Source of the DNA: Halichondria panicea
Lineage: Eukaryota; Porifera; Demospongiae; Suberitida; Halichondriidae
Assembly (NCBI RefSeq): GCF_963675165.1
Contig: NC_087380.1
Coordinates: 6,084,071 to 6,148,070 of the forward strand
Direction: 5' to 3'
Length of the DNA stretch: 64,000 bases
Numbering within the stretch: position 1 is the first letter of the stretch; every line of letters begins with the position of its first letter. This document shows, in pieces, positions 23,213 to 36,300 of the stretch. The notes under the pieces are model-generated. The model saw only the letters and a program-made list of their open reading frames with translations. It searched no databases and was not told the DNA's origin. The position numbers and the translations under genes were made by a program.

Positions 23213-23894
23213 CAGGGCCGTAAGAACCAGGGGGGCTGGGGGGGGCAACTGCCCCCCCCACTCTGAAGACTAGGGGGGCAGAGCCCCCCTGGTTTTTAGA
23301 CTGTGAAATGGGGTGGGGCTCAGAGCCCAGCAGCAGAGAGTCTGGTCCAGTAGATCACAGATATTATACATTGTGGTTTGTTGCAACAACACTGTACAGT
23401 AACTAATGTAAGTTGATCCACATGCAGCTGAAATGTTTAGCTAGAGCTCACTATATGGCATAATTTAAAGTATTTATTATTTTTTCGCCCATGATGAAGA
23501 AGGTATAGGCGAATTAAGACCTTCTTCAATTCTTACGAACGATGACTTCCCAGCGTCTATTCGGCTTACTTTATATACACAAGTAGCTAACTAATTCGCT
23601 TGACCTTGAAGCAGTTACTCGTGACCACTATATATAACATATGTCGAATAAGCTTGAAGCAGTTGCTTGTGACTTTGCTTCCACTAAAACATGTTGAATA
23701 AACTATTTTGGACATTTCTAATAGCTCTCACATGCAGATTATTTCATTTCTAAACTTTGATATCTGAGAACATACAAATGTCAAAAATTTCGCCTCCAGC
23801 ACGGCGAGAGGGACAATTTCCCCCTCCCAGCCTACCCCCTGCGTCACTTTTTTTCTGCCCCCCCCCCCACCTAAAACATCTTCTTACGGCCCTG
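23213..23894. mobile_element. Non-autonomous transposon with CAGGGCCGTAAGAA ends
   Basis: The left end CAGGGCCGTAAGAAC and right end TTCTTACGGCCCTG are inverted repeats, followed inside by G-rich and C-rich runs. The sister unit P4 lacks it (GAACTAACATACGTAAGCTAG near 33595). 682 bases, no transposase frame. I cannot fix the target duplication. Confidence 0.8.
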
Positions 23895-26300
23895 ACATAA
23901 GCTAGTACACATTTGTAGTAAATGCTGAATGTCAAATAGTTCAGATCAAGCATAGTCAGAAATGTGAGAAGGTTCGCTTACGATCCATTCTTTCAGGTAC
24001 GTATTACGTAAACAATCAATACTTACATTCCATGCACTTCAGATTGCTCAATTAAACTAGCCGGATGGATAGATATTCAATTACATTATACACAGAATAT
24101 GTATGGATACTGTTACTTCATCAATACATTCATGAGTCTAAAAATAGAAGTTAAACATAGAAACTTAACAAAAAGCAGGAACAACGTAAACAAATCACAT
24201 AATCAGGAGACAAACACTTCTGCTCACACAGCATACAAAGGTGCTCATACATGGTTCACATGATGTAATGGCCAAAATAGCTGTTTTCGTTTAAGCCATG
24301 CCGTTTATGAGCGTCTAACAATTGAGAGTACATGTAATGGTTTAAAATTATTTTGTTGTAATAACTAGGGTATTTAGAAAATGGAGGAAAGTGTTGAAAC
24401 TCCCTTGAACAGAGCTGCACTGCTCCTACTAACAAAGGGAATGTAAATATCCTATGGACACAAGTCTGATTACACCTACCATGGAAATACTTGTACAGAT
24501 TATGTAGCTTAAAACAGTGAAAACTATCTGCTTCAAAAGGTAAACAAAAACACAGCGTGAGTGCATGTACACAAACAATTAGCTAAACCTTGCAACAGAG
24601 TGTCTATAGGTGTACCATGCGCCTACAATACATCTAGTCTCTACATCTAGGAGACTAGGAATTAATTTACTAAATATTAATCGTGACAAAATAATAATGT
24701 GAAAGCACCATGTACTGATCATGTCAGCTGATATCGATACTCACGACTCTAAATGAATTCATTACCATGCACGTACACAGGACAATACCATCGGCAACTA
24801 GGTATGACAACAAAATTAAAAACATTCTGCTAGTTTTCCAATCAGTATACACATGCGCAGTGTTTGTCATTAATTTTTATTCCCAAAAAGTACGAAGTGA
24901 TATGGCAAATTTTAGTTTCAGCATAGCAATTAAGTGCATACCAAAGTCACTTGTGTTTAAGTAGTTGGATTACCGTAAAGAGGAAGAAGCCGTTCGATGT
25001 CAACAAACATCATAACACTCCATATCTTTAAACACCAAGATATCCATGTTAACAATTAAATGGTCGATTGGGTGGGTCCCCATTAACTAACTTGTACTGC
25101 AACATGTCTATACATGCATTAATTGTTTTACTTACACATCTTTCCTGGGGTAGGAAATCATTTTGATGATAAGCCTAAAAGGCATATAATTATAGCTAAT
25201 AGCTTTCATAATTATAGCACCAAAGTATGGCTAAAAAAGCTCGTAAAAAGTGCGGTGTTGTTTAGTAAAATATGCAGCCTTTAAACAAATAGCATGAGTT
25301 ACAATAAACGTACAACACTGAATCTCAAACTTCCACCCACAGTGCATCACAGTGCGTAACTTGATATCATACGACATGATCCCCCCTCATGGAATAGTCA
25401 CCATGCGAGGACGCATCCACACAAGTGCAGCTGGGGGAACGACAGGAATGTAGTAGGAAAACATTGTTGATGATGAGTGCTGCAATCCACATACCTTCCA
25501 CTATGTAGTGTAAATATCGCAGTTAGGGTTTTTTCATGCAATCATAGAATTGTTCCCATCTGGTATTAAGGTTCAACATTGCTCATTTATAAGTATTAAA
25601 TGCCTGGCTGTGTTTAAATCATTGCATGAAAAGAAAGAAAAAACCAACAAACATGTACGTACAATAATCTTGGCAAGTTGGGATATATAGACTAGGGTGA
25701 TCGATGTCTGCTCATTTTTTTTCAAACACTACATGTAACTTACACCCGACTCAATATGTGTGCTTACAATATTAACAGGTGTTTATACATGCATTGGCTA
25801 TCATAGATTGATCTCAGATCCGGTGTCATGAGCATTGTGTTGCCTGACCACCACAAATAATTTATTGGCACTAGAGCAATGTAATGTCCTCAGGGCATTG
25901 CACTCGTGCAATGCAATAACTAATACTAACGCACAATTAAGACATTGACACATTTGCCACTTGTACAGCTTAGCGACCAAAGCAGGAAATATTGATAAGA
26001 ACTACCACTGCACACAATGAACTCGAAGGGCGGCATGATGATCTCATTGATACTGTAAAGCAGGGAGCAAGGAGTAGATGCTAAGATTTGGAAGCTGTAC
26101 AATATTAAGCAAGCAGTTATTTATTAATTGGAACAAGGAGCTAGATTTAATACTGAAACGAATACTGAAAAAGACTGAAAAACTGAGTGGAGAAAGGGTT
26201 GGTGGAAGTTAGTAATGAACGAGCAGTTGGGGAAAATTAGGCTCTGATCACGCATGATCTAACAATTTCCCAGGCAACTATCAGTGTTCGAACAAGAAGG

Positions 26301-28236
26301 ATACTATCGAATAAGGCAGGATGACTGTGACAAAAGTAGTTCTGTAATGAAAACACCGCGGATGCTGATGCCTCGATGGATATGTCAAAGCTACATCTAT
26401 TTAATACCGTATAGCAGGTATAATTCACTTTCGCGGAATGACCGTTAGAAAGGTTTTCACGGCTTTTTACAGCATTGCATGGTATAAATGTTCATTTATA
26501 TTAAAATACGTATTTAATCGGCCTTGAATCGAGGCTAGACAAATATGTCCAAACGTCGACCTTTGAACCTTGCAAATAAAATCACGTTTTAACAAACTGT
26601 CAAATCACCATTAATTTTTCTTCAGAGCAGTTTGAGATGAGAGCTAGCTAGCTATAGCGCTAGCTAGGGCCTGGAGCCAGGGGGAGCAAACTGCAGTCGC
26701 TGCAGTGCTGGCCCCCTTGTGGTGAACTATGTATCATCTACTATCTATATGGTACAAGTATTAAAATAGTCTTAGACTCTAGGCCTATATGTACACAATA
26801 CTGAGCTAGCTGGTATAGATACATGGCTGATGTAGATCTAGTATCAGTAATTTTTGTAAAGACAGACCCTTTGCACCACCTCCACTCTTGTTTCTTCTTT
26901 TCCACTATGTCCATTTACTCCATACGTTTTACTATCTCACTGTTTTTTCACTATTATTTTCCCAGGCTGTACTGTACAACTGAAAACAATCGAGATCTGC
27001 AACGTCTCGTCTACAAAGAGTCTGTTATCTGTTGTCGTTCACTTCTCATTTCTGGATTCTTTACCCATGTTCCAGTGCATCATTACTGTGTGGCTTGCTA
27101 CAGTACATATTTTTTTTTATCTTCAGTGGAGTTCTACTGGGGCTATTGGGACAGACCAAGCATTGTTCTTGGGACCGATGCTATAGGACAAATCAGACTG
27201 CTTGTATACAGTGAAGAGGCGAACACAGATATATATATATATATGGCAGAATGTTCTTTCATAACTTTATGATTTTTTTGTGCAATCAAATGTTTGCTGT
27301 ATTAATCTTTAGTCTTACAACATGTTGGGATGAGCACATTAATTTTAATACCCTGCATGGATCTAAATGCATGCATGTAAAGTCTCATGTGCTTTGCGCA
27401 TAATCCTCTGGAGCCACCCCCACATCAGAGACAAAATTAATTATAAGGTCAAAGTTAATGGTCTTTAGTTTAGGCTCTGGGCTCGGGCAGAGGAGGTAGG
27501 ACACGCATCACGTGCGATTTAGAAAGGATTTGTGTATGAAAAGTAAACAGCAGCGATTCCACGGTAATTTCCTCTAAAATTTTAGCTATCATGTAGTGAA
27601 AGGATATAGTACTAACTTATGGATCAGCGATCCCAGTGGGATCCCGGCTCAATAGCTTGAAATTCACCATCAAACCTAGTGGTTTTTACTGTACATTTTT
27701 ACTGTGCATCCGAGGGACAAGATCATCAACTCATCGACCCCTACGTGACGCAGACATTACTCTTGCAACGGAAGAGGGCCTGATCCCTCAACTGTAACTG
27801 TTTCCAATAAATTATTATGTACATGTATACATGCTCTTTTTCCTATTATTATAATAATTTATTATTACCACACAAAAAAAACATAAGCTACTACAGAGAG
27901 CTGTCTATAGGGAGGTTAACTAAGGTTGGTTGCCATCATCCATAACAGTTACAATATTTGAGATTGCTAGAAGGTGATGTGAGCTTGCTAGAGAGCACAG
28001 CAGTAGATCTACCACAGGCACCATAGCTAGCTAGCTACACTGAAATATAAATGTAAGGAAAGGTTAAAGGTCAAGAGCCTAACGTAAACATTGTATGCCA
28101 CACATTCCATTGCCATGTGACACACGTCGCGTCCTGGGCTCTCGGTATAGGTACGTAGTAGACTACTAAACAATGGCCAATACTATATACTAGCTTCTTC
28201 AGTGCTCGATTATTTTTAGCTCTAATAAGTAAGAAA
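26301..28236. other. Spacer between unit P3 and the glycosyltransferase-like gene
   Basis: Holds half of a CCGTATAGCGGG-type MITE (26407-26500) and otherwise unique sequence. 26823-27272 is open for 149 codons, but the translation is Phe/Tyr/Ser-rich, and two pyrimidine-rich AG sites inside it (TTATTTTCCCAG near 26965 and TATCTTCAG near 27127) suggest exon edges instead. I cannot assemble a convincing product. Confidence 0.4.
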
Positions 28237-29169
28237 ATGAGGCTACTATTGTTGTTTTTGCTTGGCAGTGTTATACTACTATTAATGTATACCAGGATTC
28301 CGATTAAGCAATTCAATGATTCTCGAGTTCAATTTGTCTATCTAACGCAAACAGAAAACTGCATTCCAACTTATCTAAAGTCTCCTGAAGTGATCGGAGA
28401 CTCTGAAGCATGTCAGTGTGATGTCATTATCCTCAGTTACAAACATAAGTGCGCTGACACATCATTGCCTCATGTCCAATACATATTTAACTCCAGTCTG
28501 ACCTGGACCGTTGGAAGAAACTTGCTTTACAAAGCAGCCATGAAAAGGGAAAAAAAGTACCTATACTACATTTTCATGGACGACGATGTTCAACTGATAA
28601 AGGCGGATAACAAAAGTACACAGAATCCGTGGAGAATGTCCGAGGAGTCTCTCAATATCTTCCAACCTGCTGTAGTTTTCTCAATTTTTGGGGGCGAAAA
28701 AAGGATCCAGAGTGAAACTCTTCCCACGCTATTGAATTGTGAGCTCACAGGATACATACAAGTATACGACATGGATGCAATCTTTAGCGCCTTTCATTAT
28801 CAAGCGATCGACCACATACTTCCATACACAACGAAGTACGATTCAGTGAGCTGGTGGTTCTCACAAATGTATATTATCATCAAGTGTAACATCCTATTTA
28901 AGGATGAAGCAGTTATCGATTCTCGCATTAGAGTAACAAACCCAAAGCACCGCGATTACTCACGGAAATATAGGTTGTTCATGCAGGATGTCATTAATCA
29001 AATTGTCTCTGACATTCGATCAGAAACACCAGAAGAGTATCGAAAATCAGTTGAGCCAATTTTGCAGCAATGGTTAACAAATCGTAAACCAAAGGGTTTG
29101 TTAGGGCGACAAACTTGCAAGCGTGATCTATTTGTACATCCATATAGGCCTTACGAGAATCTGGCTTAA
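28237..29169 (+). CDS. Type II membrane glycosyltransferase-like protein
   Basis: A single exon of 310 residues. Residues 2-18 are a hydrophobic anchor (LLLLFLLGSVILLL), preceded only by MR, giving the type II topology usual for Golgi glycosyltransferases. The segment TWTVGRNLLYKAA (about 89-101) followed by YYIFMDDDVQL (110-120) has the GRN and DXD-like acidic motif of nucleotide-sugar-binding GT-A folds. Later SWWFSQMYI and a conserved-looking basic C-terminal half complete a compact catalytic domain. Asn85 (NSS) is a sequon. Family and acceptor are unknown to me. The gene lies between the right-hand A units and is not repeated in the window. It has no introns, unlike its neighbours. Length is plausible for a whole enzyme. 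Confidence 0.7.
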   Translation: MRLLLLFLLGSVILLLMYTRIPIKQFNDSRVQFVYLTQTENCIPTYLKSPEVIGDSEACQCDVIILSYKHKCADTSLPHVQYIFNSSLTWTVGRNLLYKAAMKREKKYLYYIFMDDDVQLIKADNKSTQNPWRMSEESLNIFQPAVVFSIFGGEKRIQSETLPTLLNCELTGYIQVYDMDAIFSAFHYQAIDHILPYTTKYDSVSWWFSQMYIIIKCNILFKDEAVIDSRIRVTNPKHRDYSRKYRLFMQDVINQIVSDIRSETPEEYRKSVEPILQQWLTNRKPKGLLGRQTCKRDLFVHPYRPYENLA

Positions 29170-29800
29170 AAAGTAATATAATTATATATCGGTGAAATTT
29201 GGGACGAACTGTGGATCTTAGAACCAACTATACAGTCATGTGGTTATTATACAGATTTTTTGCTATCGAATCTAATAATAACAACAAATTTCGTATACTT
29301 ATTTGTGTGGCATTCAAACTGAAAATGTGTTGTGCAAATTAAAATACCAGTGATCAACTCATCTGCACATTCAAGAATAAACAGTGGGATACTATAAATT
29401 ATAGTAATAATTATTTCTAATCCTCCAATGGAAGCGCCAATAGTTGAACTTTCAGTACCTGCACTCAAATAGATCATATCACTTTTACTTTAGTAAAAAT
29501 GTGTACCAAAAAAAATCTACTCTCTTTGGTTGTTGCACTGTATGGTGGCAGAATCATCTTTTCTTGAGGTCCTCACTCGTACTCCTGGTATACTGGTAAG
29601 CCACAAAACAAATGATATCATATAGACTAGACATGCATAACAATAGATTCATGTACACATGCAAGTCTGGTAACAATAGATACATGTACACAAGTCTTTT
29701 CTTAATTCTCATTAATTATAGATAGATACACACTTTCTAATTTATACTATACTGTCTGTGCTATACTACTGTCAGTGCTTAAATTCTCTCTTACTCTGTG

Positions 29801-29954
29801 CCTTTGAAAAAGGTTTGCTCCCACTGTTTGGCTACAGGCCATTTAAATAACATGCAGTTGCTTCAGTATCGTTGATTATACTTATCTCACAGACTACTGA
29901 CTATATGCCTTTGACAAAGGTTTGCTCCCACTGTTTGGCTACAGGCCATTTAAG
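29801..29954 (+). repeat. Short tandem duplication
   Basis: Two copies, about 106 bases apart, of a 47-base block containing AAAGGTTTGCTCCCACTGTT and TGGCTACAGGCCATTTAA. 29170-30270 holds no gene I can support. 30130-30245 is a G/C-rich palindromic patch. Confidence 0.7.
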
Positions 29955-30269
29955 ACGATCAGTATACACTATTAACTGTGGACACCCTTTTCTTGTGAAA
30001 CAATTAAAGCACATTGCAATTTATTTATTATAACACTCTAATACTTTTGAGCGAAAGCAAAAACATGACGAGAGGCATTAGCAAGCGCACGCTTGCAACA
30101 CTCGTTCTCCTGGTAGAACATTGCGCTGCTATCTCGAGGGGGGCCCTAAATCACTATGGGAGGGGGGCCTATATATCACTAGCGCAATAGGCCCCCCCCA
30201 TAACACCCCAAATCGCTAGCGTTTTAGGGCCGGGGGCCCCAAAATAAGGGAGAGGCCATATCACTTCTA

Positions 30270-31020
30270 CACCGGTACTGTAAAGCAGGGAGCAAGGAGT
30301 AGATGGAAGCTGTGTACAATATTAAACCAGCAGTTATTAATTGGAACAAGGAGATTTAATACTGAAACGAATACTGCATGGAATGGACTGAAAAACTGAG
30401 TGGAGAAAGGGTTGGTGGAAGTTAGGCAATTGAATGAGCATTGGGAAAAATTAAAATGTCAGGCTCTGATCACGCATGATCTAACAATTTCCCAGGCAAC
30501 TATCAATTAAGAAGGATACTATCGAATAAGGCAGGATGACTGTGACAAAAGTAGTTCTGTAATGAAAACACTGCGGATATACTGATGCCTCGGTGGATAT
30601 GTCAAAGCTACGTACTGTATAGCAGGTATACTTCACTTTCGCGGAATGACCGTTAAAAAGGTTTTCACGGATTTAATTTTGCGGCTTTTTACAGCATTGC
30701 AATATTAAATGCGTGGGTATAAATGTTCACGGTATACATGCCTAAATCAGCAAAAACCAATCACTTATATACCCTCGAAATATACCCGCAATATGGTACA
30801 AACATGATATTTGCTGCTGCTCAATCAAAATCTCCTCTTGAAGTGAAGGTGTGGGGAGAAGTATGCATGCAGAGGAAACACAAAAATTATTTTGCAATTG
30901 CAATCCAGGAGGCGGCCTATAGAAATCTTGTTTACACAACAAATCTTTGAGTCACTGTGTAACCAACCATCTACGGTCCACACAGTGACACACACATACA
31001 CAAACACGAAGCTTACGCAT
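30270..31020 (-). repeat. Orphan end of another A unit
   Basis: Matches the end of P3 (26050-26500) and of P4 (36320-36440 and 37005-37690), in the same orientation. It abuts the promoter side of A4. It looks like the remains of a further tandem unit whose middle was deleted. Confidence 0.65.
30615..30796. mobile_element. CCGTATAGCGGG-type MITE copy
   Basis: The ends CTGTATAGCAGGTAT and ATACCCGCAATATGG are imperfect inverted repeats. The interior matches 37251-37436 (TTTCGCGGAATGACCGTTA). Also half-present at 26407. Confidence 0.65.
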
Positions 31021-31198
31021 GTTGGTGCTGGTTGACACCCTGTAAGAAGAGCCTGCGGAGTGATGTATTCATCTGCTCCTGCATCTAACTGCCGAATTAT
31101 GTTGAAGAAGCCTTTCCAGTAGAGCTAAGGAAATGAATGTTTTGGTTTTGGTTTCAAGATGTTGAATACATGTCATAAAAGTCCGCATGACATTTTAG

Positions 31199-31206
31199 TA
31201 TAAATA
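31199..31206 (+). promoter_or_regulatory. TATA box of gene A4
   Basis: TATAAATA followed by AGAGTTTCTTTATC, as in A3. 105 bases before the ATG. Confidence 0.7.
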
Positions 31207-31310
31207 AGAGTTTCTTTATCGTGGAAGAGCATGAAAACTTAACAACCTTGCAAACTAACTTGTGAAGAAGAGAAAAAACAGAAACAGAAATCAACATCCC
31301 CGATCCCATC

Positions 31311-32318
31311 ATGAATGCCAACGTTATGCTATGCTTTGCTTTTGTGCTGTCTGCACTATGTGGAGCCATTGCAGCACCACTACCAAACACAGAAAGTGCA
31401 GGAGAGCTGATCACAAACACAACTGAAAGCATAGCTGAAAGCTACAACACTACGAGCCCCACCAACTCAACACCTACACAAGAACCTGCTGCTATCGCTC
31501 AATCTCAGTTCTCAGCCTCAGGGTTCAACTGCAGTACACCTGGCGAAGGTCCCGAGTTTGCAGTGGCTGCTGGCGGTCTGCGTGAAGGATTATTTCTGCT
31601 CGATGATTACAGCAAAATTGTACAAAGATGCTACAGAAATTTCGTAAGTGGCTAATTATTCCAGGTTATAATAATAATATGAAGAACACTATATAATTAT
31701 GCATGATGTATATAATTATGCATGATGTATAGAACTAGTTAATTAACCAGGCTCTTCCTTGTTGCAGATTGATCGAGAGTACCAGTGCAGCACACGAGAG
31801 ATCACAAATAACAACAACAACGACATTTGGAATTTGATGGCCGCGCTTCAGGAATATGCTGATCTGGCCCGACTGGCTTTGCGATCAGCCAATCAGCTTC
31901 AAGACAAGCCACGAGATCCAATGCAAGGAGTTGACGATCTCATCTTAGCTGTGCTACACGATTACAAAACAGTGGTGAGAAACCATACTCTTAGCAAATC
32001 AATATTATTTACTATACTAAGTGAGAAAATAAAATAGCATCATTATCATTAATTGCTTGTTCCCATCCACAGTTGGCCCAGCAGCATTGTGAATGTAACT
32101 CCTCCGCCCCCTGTCACCGTGTGGTCCTAACCCCCTCTATACTACGCCCCGGGTGCAAATATTACCCCTACGTTGCACGAAACCTCTATACAGATGTCCT
32201 CAAGGCCCAAAACATAACAAAAGGACTAAACCTCCCAACAACGAACACGATCACTACAAGCCAGTGGGTTAACACTCGCCTAGGCATCGATTCCCCCGCT
32301 TACACTTACTTTCAGTAA
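31311..32318 (+). CDS. Secreted family A protein A4 (3 exons)
   Basis: Exons 31311-31643, 31768-31974 and 32073-32318 give 261 residues with phase-0 introns of 124 and 98 bases. Signal peptide, stalk with NTT and NST sequons, and the six conserved cysteines are all present. A seventh cysteine (KIVQRCYRNF, replacing Ser) just before the first splice site would leave an unpaired thiol or allow dimer formation. The stop codon again overlaps AATAAA. Very close to A3 through exons 2 and 3. Intact. Function unknown. Confidence 0.87.
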
Positions 32319-32729
32319 TAAAGAAGAAAAAATAGGCCTCACCATTCTATATTAAAATTAGACAAAAATTGCATGTAGAATTGAAAACATAGGTTAATTC
32401 GAAAATGGAATAAAATTATATATAGTAGTCTATATAGCAAATTAATTTTAGTGAGATTAGGAATTAAAATTGATCAAGCCATCGAAATCATCTGCATGAC
32501 TATTAGTCAAGTGAACTACAAAAGTAGATAATGTTGTCCTTGTATAGATTTTTCATTGTGTTCTGTGAACATTATAGGCTATTCATTTGGTTATTTATTT
32601 ATTTCCATGTATTTCCCCATAAAATGATGATTTATAAAGAAACAAGAAACAACATTTCAGTGACACTAACATATAATGCAAAATAACTGTAATAACACAT
32701 ACACAATTATTGTCTTGAACAAATAAGTA

Positions 32730-33163
32730 CCATATAGCGGGTATATTTCGAGGGTATAAATGTTTGCGGTTTTCGCGGATTGAGCCTGTACCGTGAAAAT
32801 TTATGCCCACGAAAATTTATATCTTATTGAATAGTAGTCATCGTGTTCAGTATTATTGACCACACCTATCGACAACAATCAAAAGACAAGGACGCCGGTA
32901 TAGCTCAGATTGTTTTGTGCTGGTGCATGGTATTCCCTGACCATGGTGTGCACAGCAAACGTTCTGCTAGAGGTGGAGGACATAGTGCCTCACCGATTCT
33001 ATACAGGCTATAGGCCTGGATTCGAGGCTAACAGTGTGGACGTACAGCTGCATGTTGATGTGCGTATGCGCCAAAAGGCAGACCACGAAATTAAAATCCG
33101 CGAAATCCCTTGTAGAGATCTATCCGCGAAAATTTATACACTCGAAATATACCCGCTATACGG
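32730..33163. mobile_element. CCGTATAGCGGG-type MITE with TA target site
   Basis: The ends CCATATAGCGGGTATATTTC and the complement of CCGTATAGCGGGTATATTTC sit between TA dinucleotides. Unit P3 has the empty site (AAATAAGTATATACATTGGG, 22398-22417). The 434-base interior is unlike the short family members at 30615 and 37251. It includes an open stretch (NVLLEVEDIVPHRFYTGYRP) that may be a captured fragment, but this is weak. Confidence 0.8.
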
Positions 33164-33182
33164 TATAATTATACATTGGGAA

Positions 33183-33304
<122 letters not shown>

Positions 33305-36300
33305 ATGCACATCTTTAATGCATACATACTTAACCACAATCATGGAACATACAAAAGCCAAACAAATTCGGCTAAAACTGGACCCAATGCATTTTCACTC
33401 ACAAAAACAATACTCGCTATTCCCTGGAATGAAAAACATACTGTTAGTTCATGTTGCAAGGTAGATCGCCTCGGTGAGATCAGGTCATGGGTATATGTGT
33501 ATATATGTCCCAAAAAGGGATACAGTTATTAAAGGAGATGGTTATTTTAGTACCAACGTGTACATATAATTATACATGTTTATTTCTTGAATATAGAACT
33601 AACATACGTAAGCTAGTACACATTTGTAGTAAATGCTGAATGTCAAATAGTTCAGATCAAGCATAGTCAGAAATGTGAGAAGGTTCGCTTACGATCCATC
33701 TTTCAGGTGTACGTATTACGTAATTACCAATCAATACTTACATTCCACGCACTTCAGATTGCTCAATTAAACTAGCCGGATGGATAGATATTCAATTACA
33801 TTATACACAAAATATGTATGGATACTGTTACTTTATCAATACATTCACGAGTACAAAAATAGAAGTTAAACATAGAAACTGAACAAAAAGCATGAACCAC
33901 GTAAACAAATCACATAATCAGGAGACAAACACTTCTGCTCACACAGCATACAAATCACCTCATGCCGTATAGAATGGGGTGAGCTAGCTTCAGTTTCGTT
34001 TACAACACGGTTCTATTTTAGTGTATGTGTACAAACACGCACAACTCACTTCTGTTATATCTATTAATAACTGTCTATCAACAAGACACAATTGTGTACG
34101 TCTTACTCGACCCAGCACAAAGGGGGTATAAGACCACTCTTCTTGACCCAGAGTTAACAACTGCAATCTTCTGTTCGCTATACGCATCTGGACAATGTCA
34201 ACGAGCACATTTCAAGTACAGTTCAATGAATATCATAATTAGTATGGCCGTTTTAATTTGCCCGCTAAATTTATACGTGCACATGAATTAACTGTCTGTA
34301 CTAAACTATGACACACACACCAGGTAGGTCATACAATTCAACTAGGCCAGCTTATGAAATACGTCTACACTATATAATCCAGCCAGAGTGACAAACCCAC
34401 TTAAACGGTAGAAACAACACTACGCATACGCTCTAAACTATATTCACGGCTTCCTCGTTCTAATAACGTCTGTCACCATTTCTAGGTAAAACATCGGAAC
34501 ACTAGACAACGAGTGCCCAGTCAGTAAGCAGGCCCCGAGGTGCTCGTACATGGTTCACATGATGTAATGGCCAACTTAGCTGTTTTCGGGAAATATTTTG
34601 TTACGCCATGCCGTTTATGAGCGTCTAACAATTGAGTACATTTTGTTGTAATAACTAGGGTATTTTGAAAATGGAGGAAAGTGTTGAAACTCCCTTGAAC
34701 AGAGCTGCACTGCTCCTACTAACAAAAGGAATGTAAATATCCTATGGACACAAGTTGATCTGATTACACCTACCATGGAAATACTTGTACAGATTATGTA
34801 GCTTAAAACAGTGAAAACTATCTGCTTCAAAAGGTAAACAAAAACACAGCATGAGTGTACACAAACAATTAGCTAAACCTTGCAACAGAGTGTCTATAGG
34901 TGTACCATGTGCCTACAATACATCTATAGTCTCTACATATAGGAGACTAGGAATTAATTTAATCGTGACGAAATAATACTGTGAAAGCACCATGCACTGA
35001 TCATGTCAGCTGATATCGATACTCACGACTCTAAATGAATTCATTACCATGCATGTACACAGGACAATACCATCGGCAACTAGGTATGACAACAAAATTA
35101 AAAACATTCTGCTAGTTTTCAATCAGTATGCACATGCGCAGTGTTTGTCATTAATTTTTATTCCCAAAAAGTACGAAGTGATATGGCAAATTTTAGTTTC
35201 AGCATAGCAATTACGTGCATACCAAAGTCACTTGTGTTTAAGTAGTTGGATTACCGTAAAGAGGAAGAAGCCGTTTGATGTCAACAAACATCATAACACT
35301 CCATATCTTTAAACACCAAGATATCCATGTTAACAATTAAATGGTCAATTGGGTGGGTCCCCATTAACTAACTTGTACTGCAACATGTCTATACATGCAT
35401 TAATTGTTTTACTTACCCATCTTTCCTGGGGTAGGAAATCATTTTGATGATAAGCCTAAAAAGTATAATTATAGCTAATAGCTTTCATAATTTATAGCAC
35501 CAAAGTATGGCTAAAAAAGCTCGTAAAAAGTGCGGTGTTGTGTAGTAAACCATGCAGCCTTGATATACAATTAAACAAATAGCGTGAGTTATATACAATA
35601 AACGTACAACACTGAATCTCAAACTTCCACCCACAGTGCATCACAGTGCGTAACTTGATATCATACGACATGATCCCCCCTCAAGGAATAGTCACCACGT
35701 GTACAGCTGGGGGGAAAGCAGGAATGTAGTAGGAAAACATTGTTGAATGAGTGCTGCAATCCACATACCTTCCACTATGTAGTGTAATATCGCAGTTAGG
35801 GTTTTTTCGTGCAGTCATAGAATTGTTCCAATCTGGTATTAAGGTTCAACATTGCTCACTTATAAATATTAAATGCCTGGCTGTGTTTAAATCCTTGCAT
35901 GAAAAGAAAGAAAAAACCAACAAACACATACGTACAATAATCTTAAGCAAGTTGGGATATAGACTAGGGTGATCAATGTCTGCTTATTTTTTTAAAAACA
36001 CTACATGTACTACAGTAACTTACACCCGACTCAATATGTGTGCTTACAATATTAACAGGTGTTTATACATTGGCTATCATAGATTGATCTCATGTCATGA
36101 GCATTGTGTTGCCTGACCACCACAAATAATTTATTGGCACTAGAGCAATGTAATGTCCTCAGGGCATTGCACTCGTGCATGCAATGCAATAACTATTACT
36201 AACGCACAATTAAGACATTGACACATTTGCCACTTGTACAGCTTAGCGACCAAAGCAGGAAATATTAACAAGAACCACCACACACAATGTACTCGAAGGG

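Noticed and set aside
26823..27272. 149-codon plus-strand frame
   Set aside because: Phe/Tyr/Ser-rich and open in other frames as well, with internal acceptor-like sites; no recognisable domain. Kept only as a comment on the spacer.
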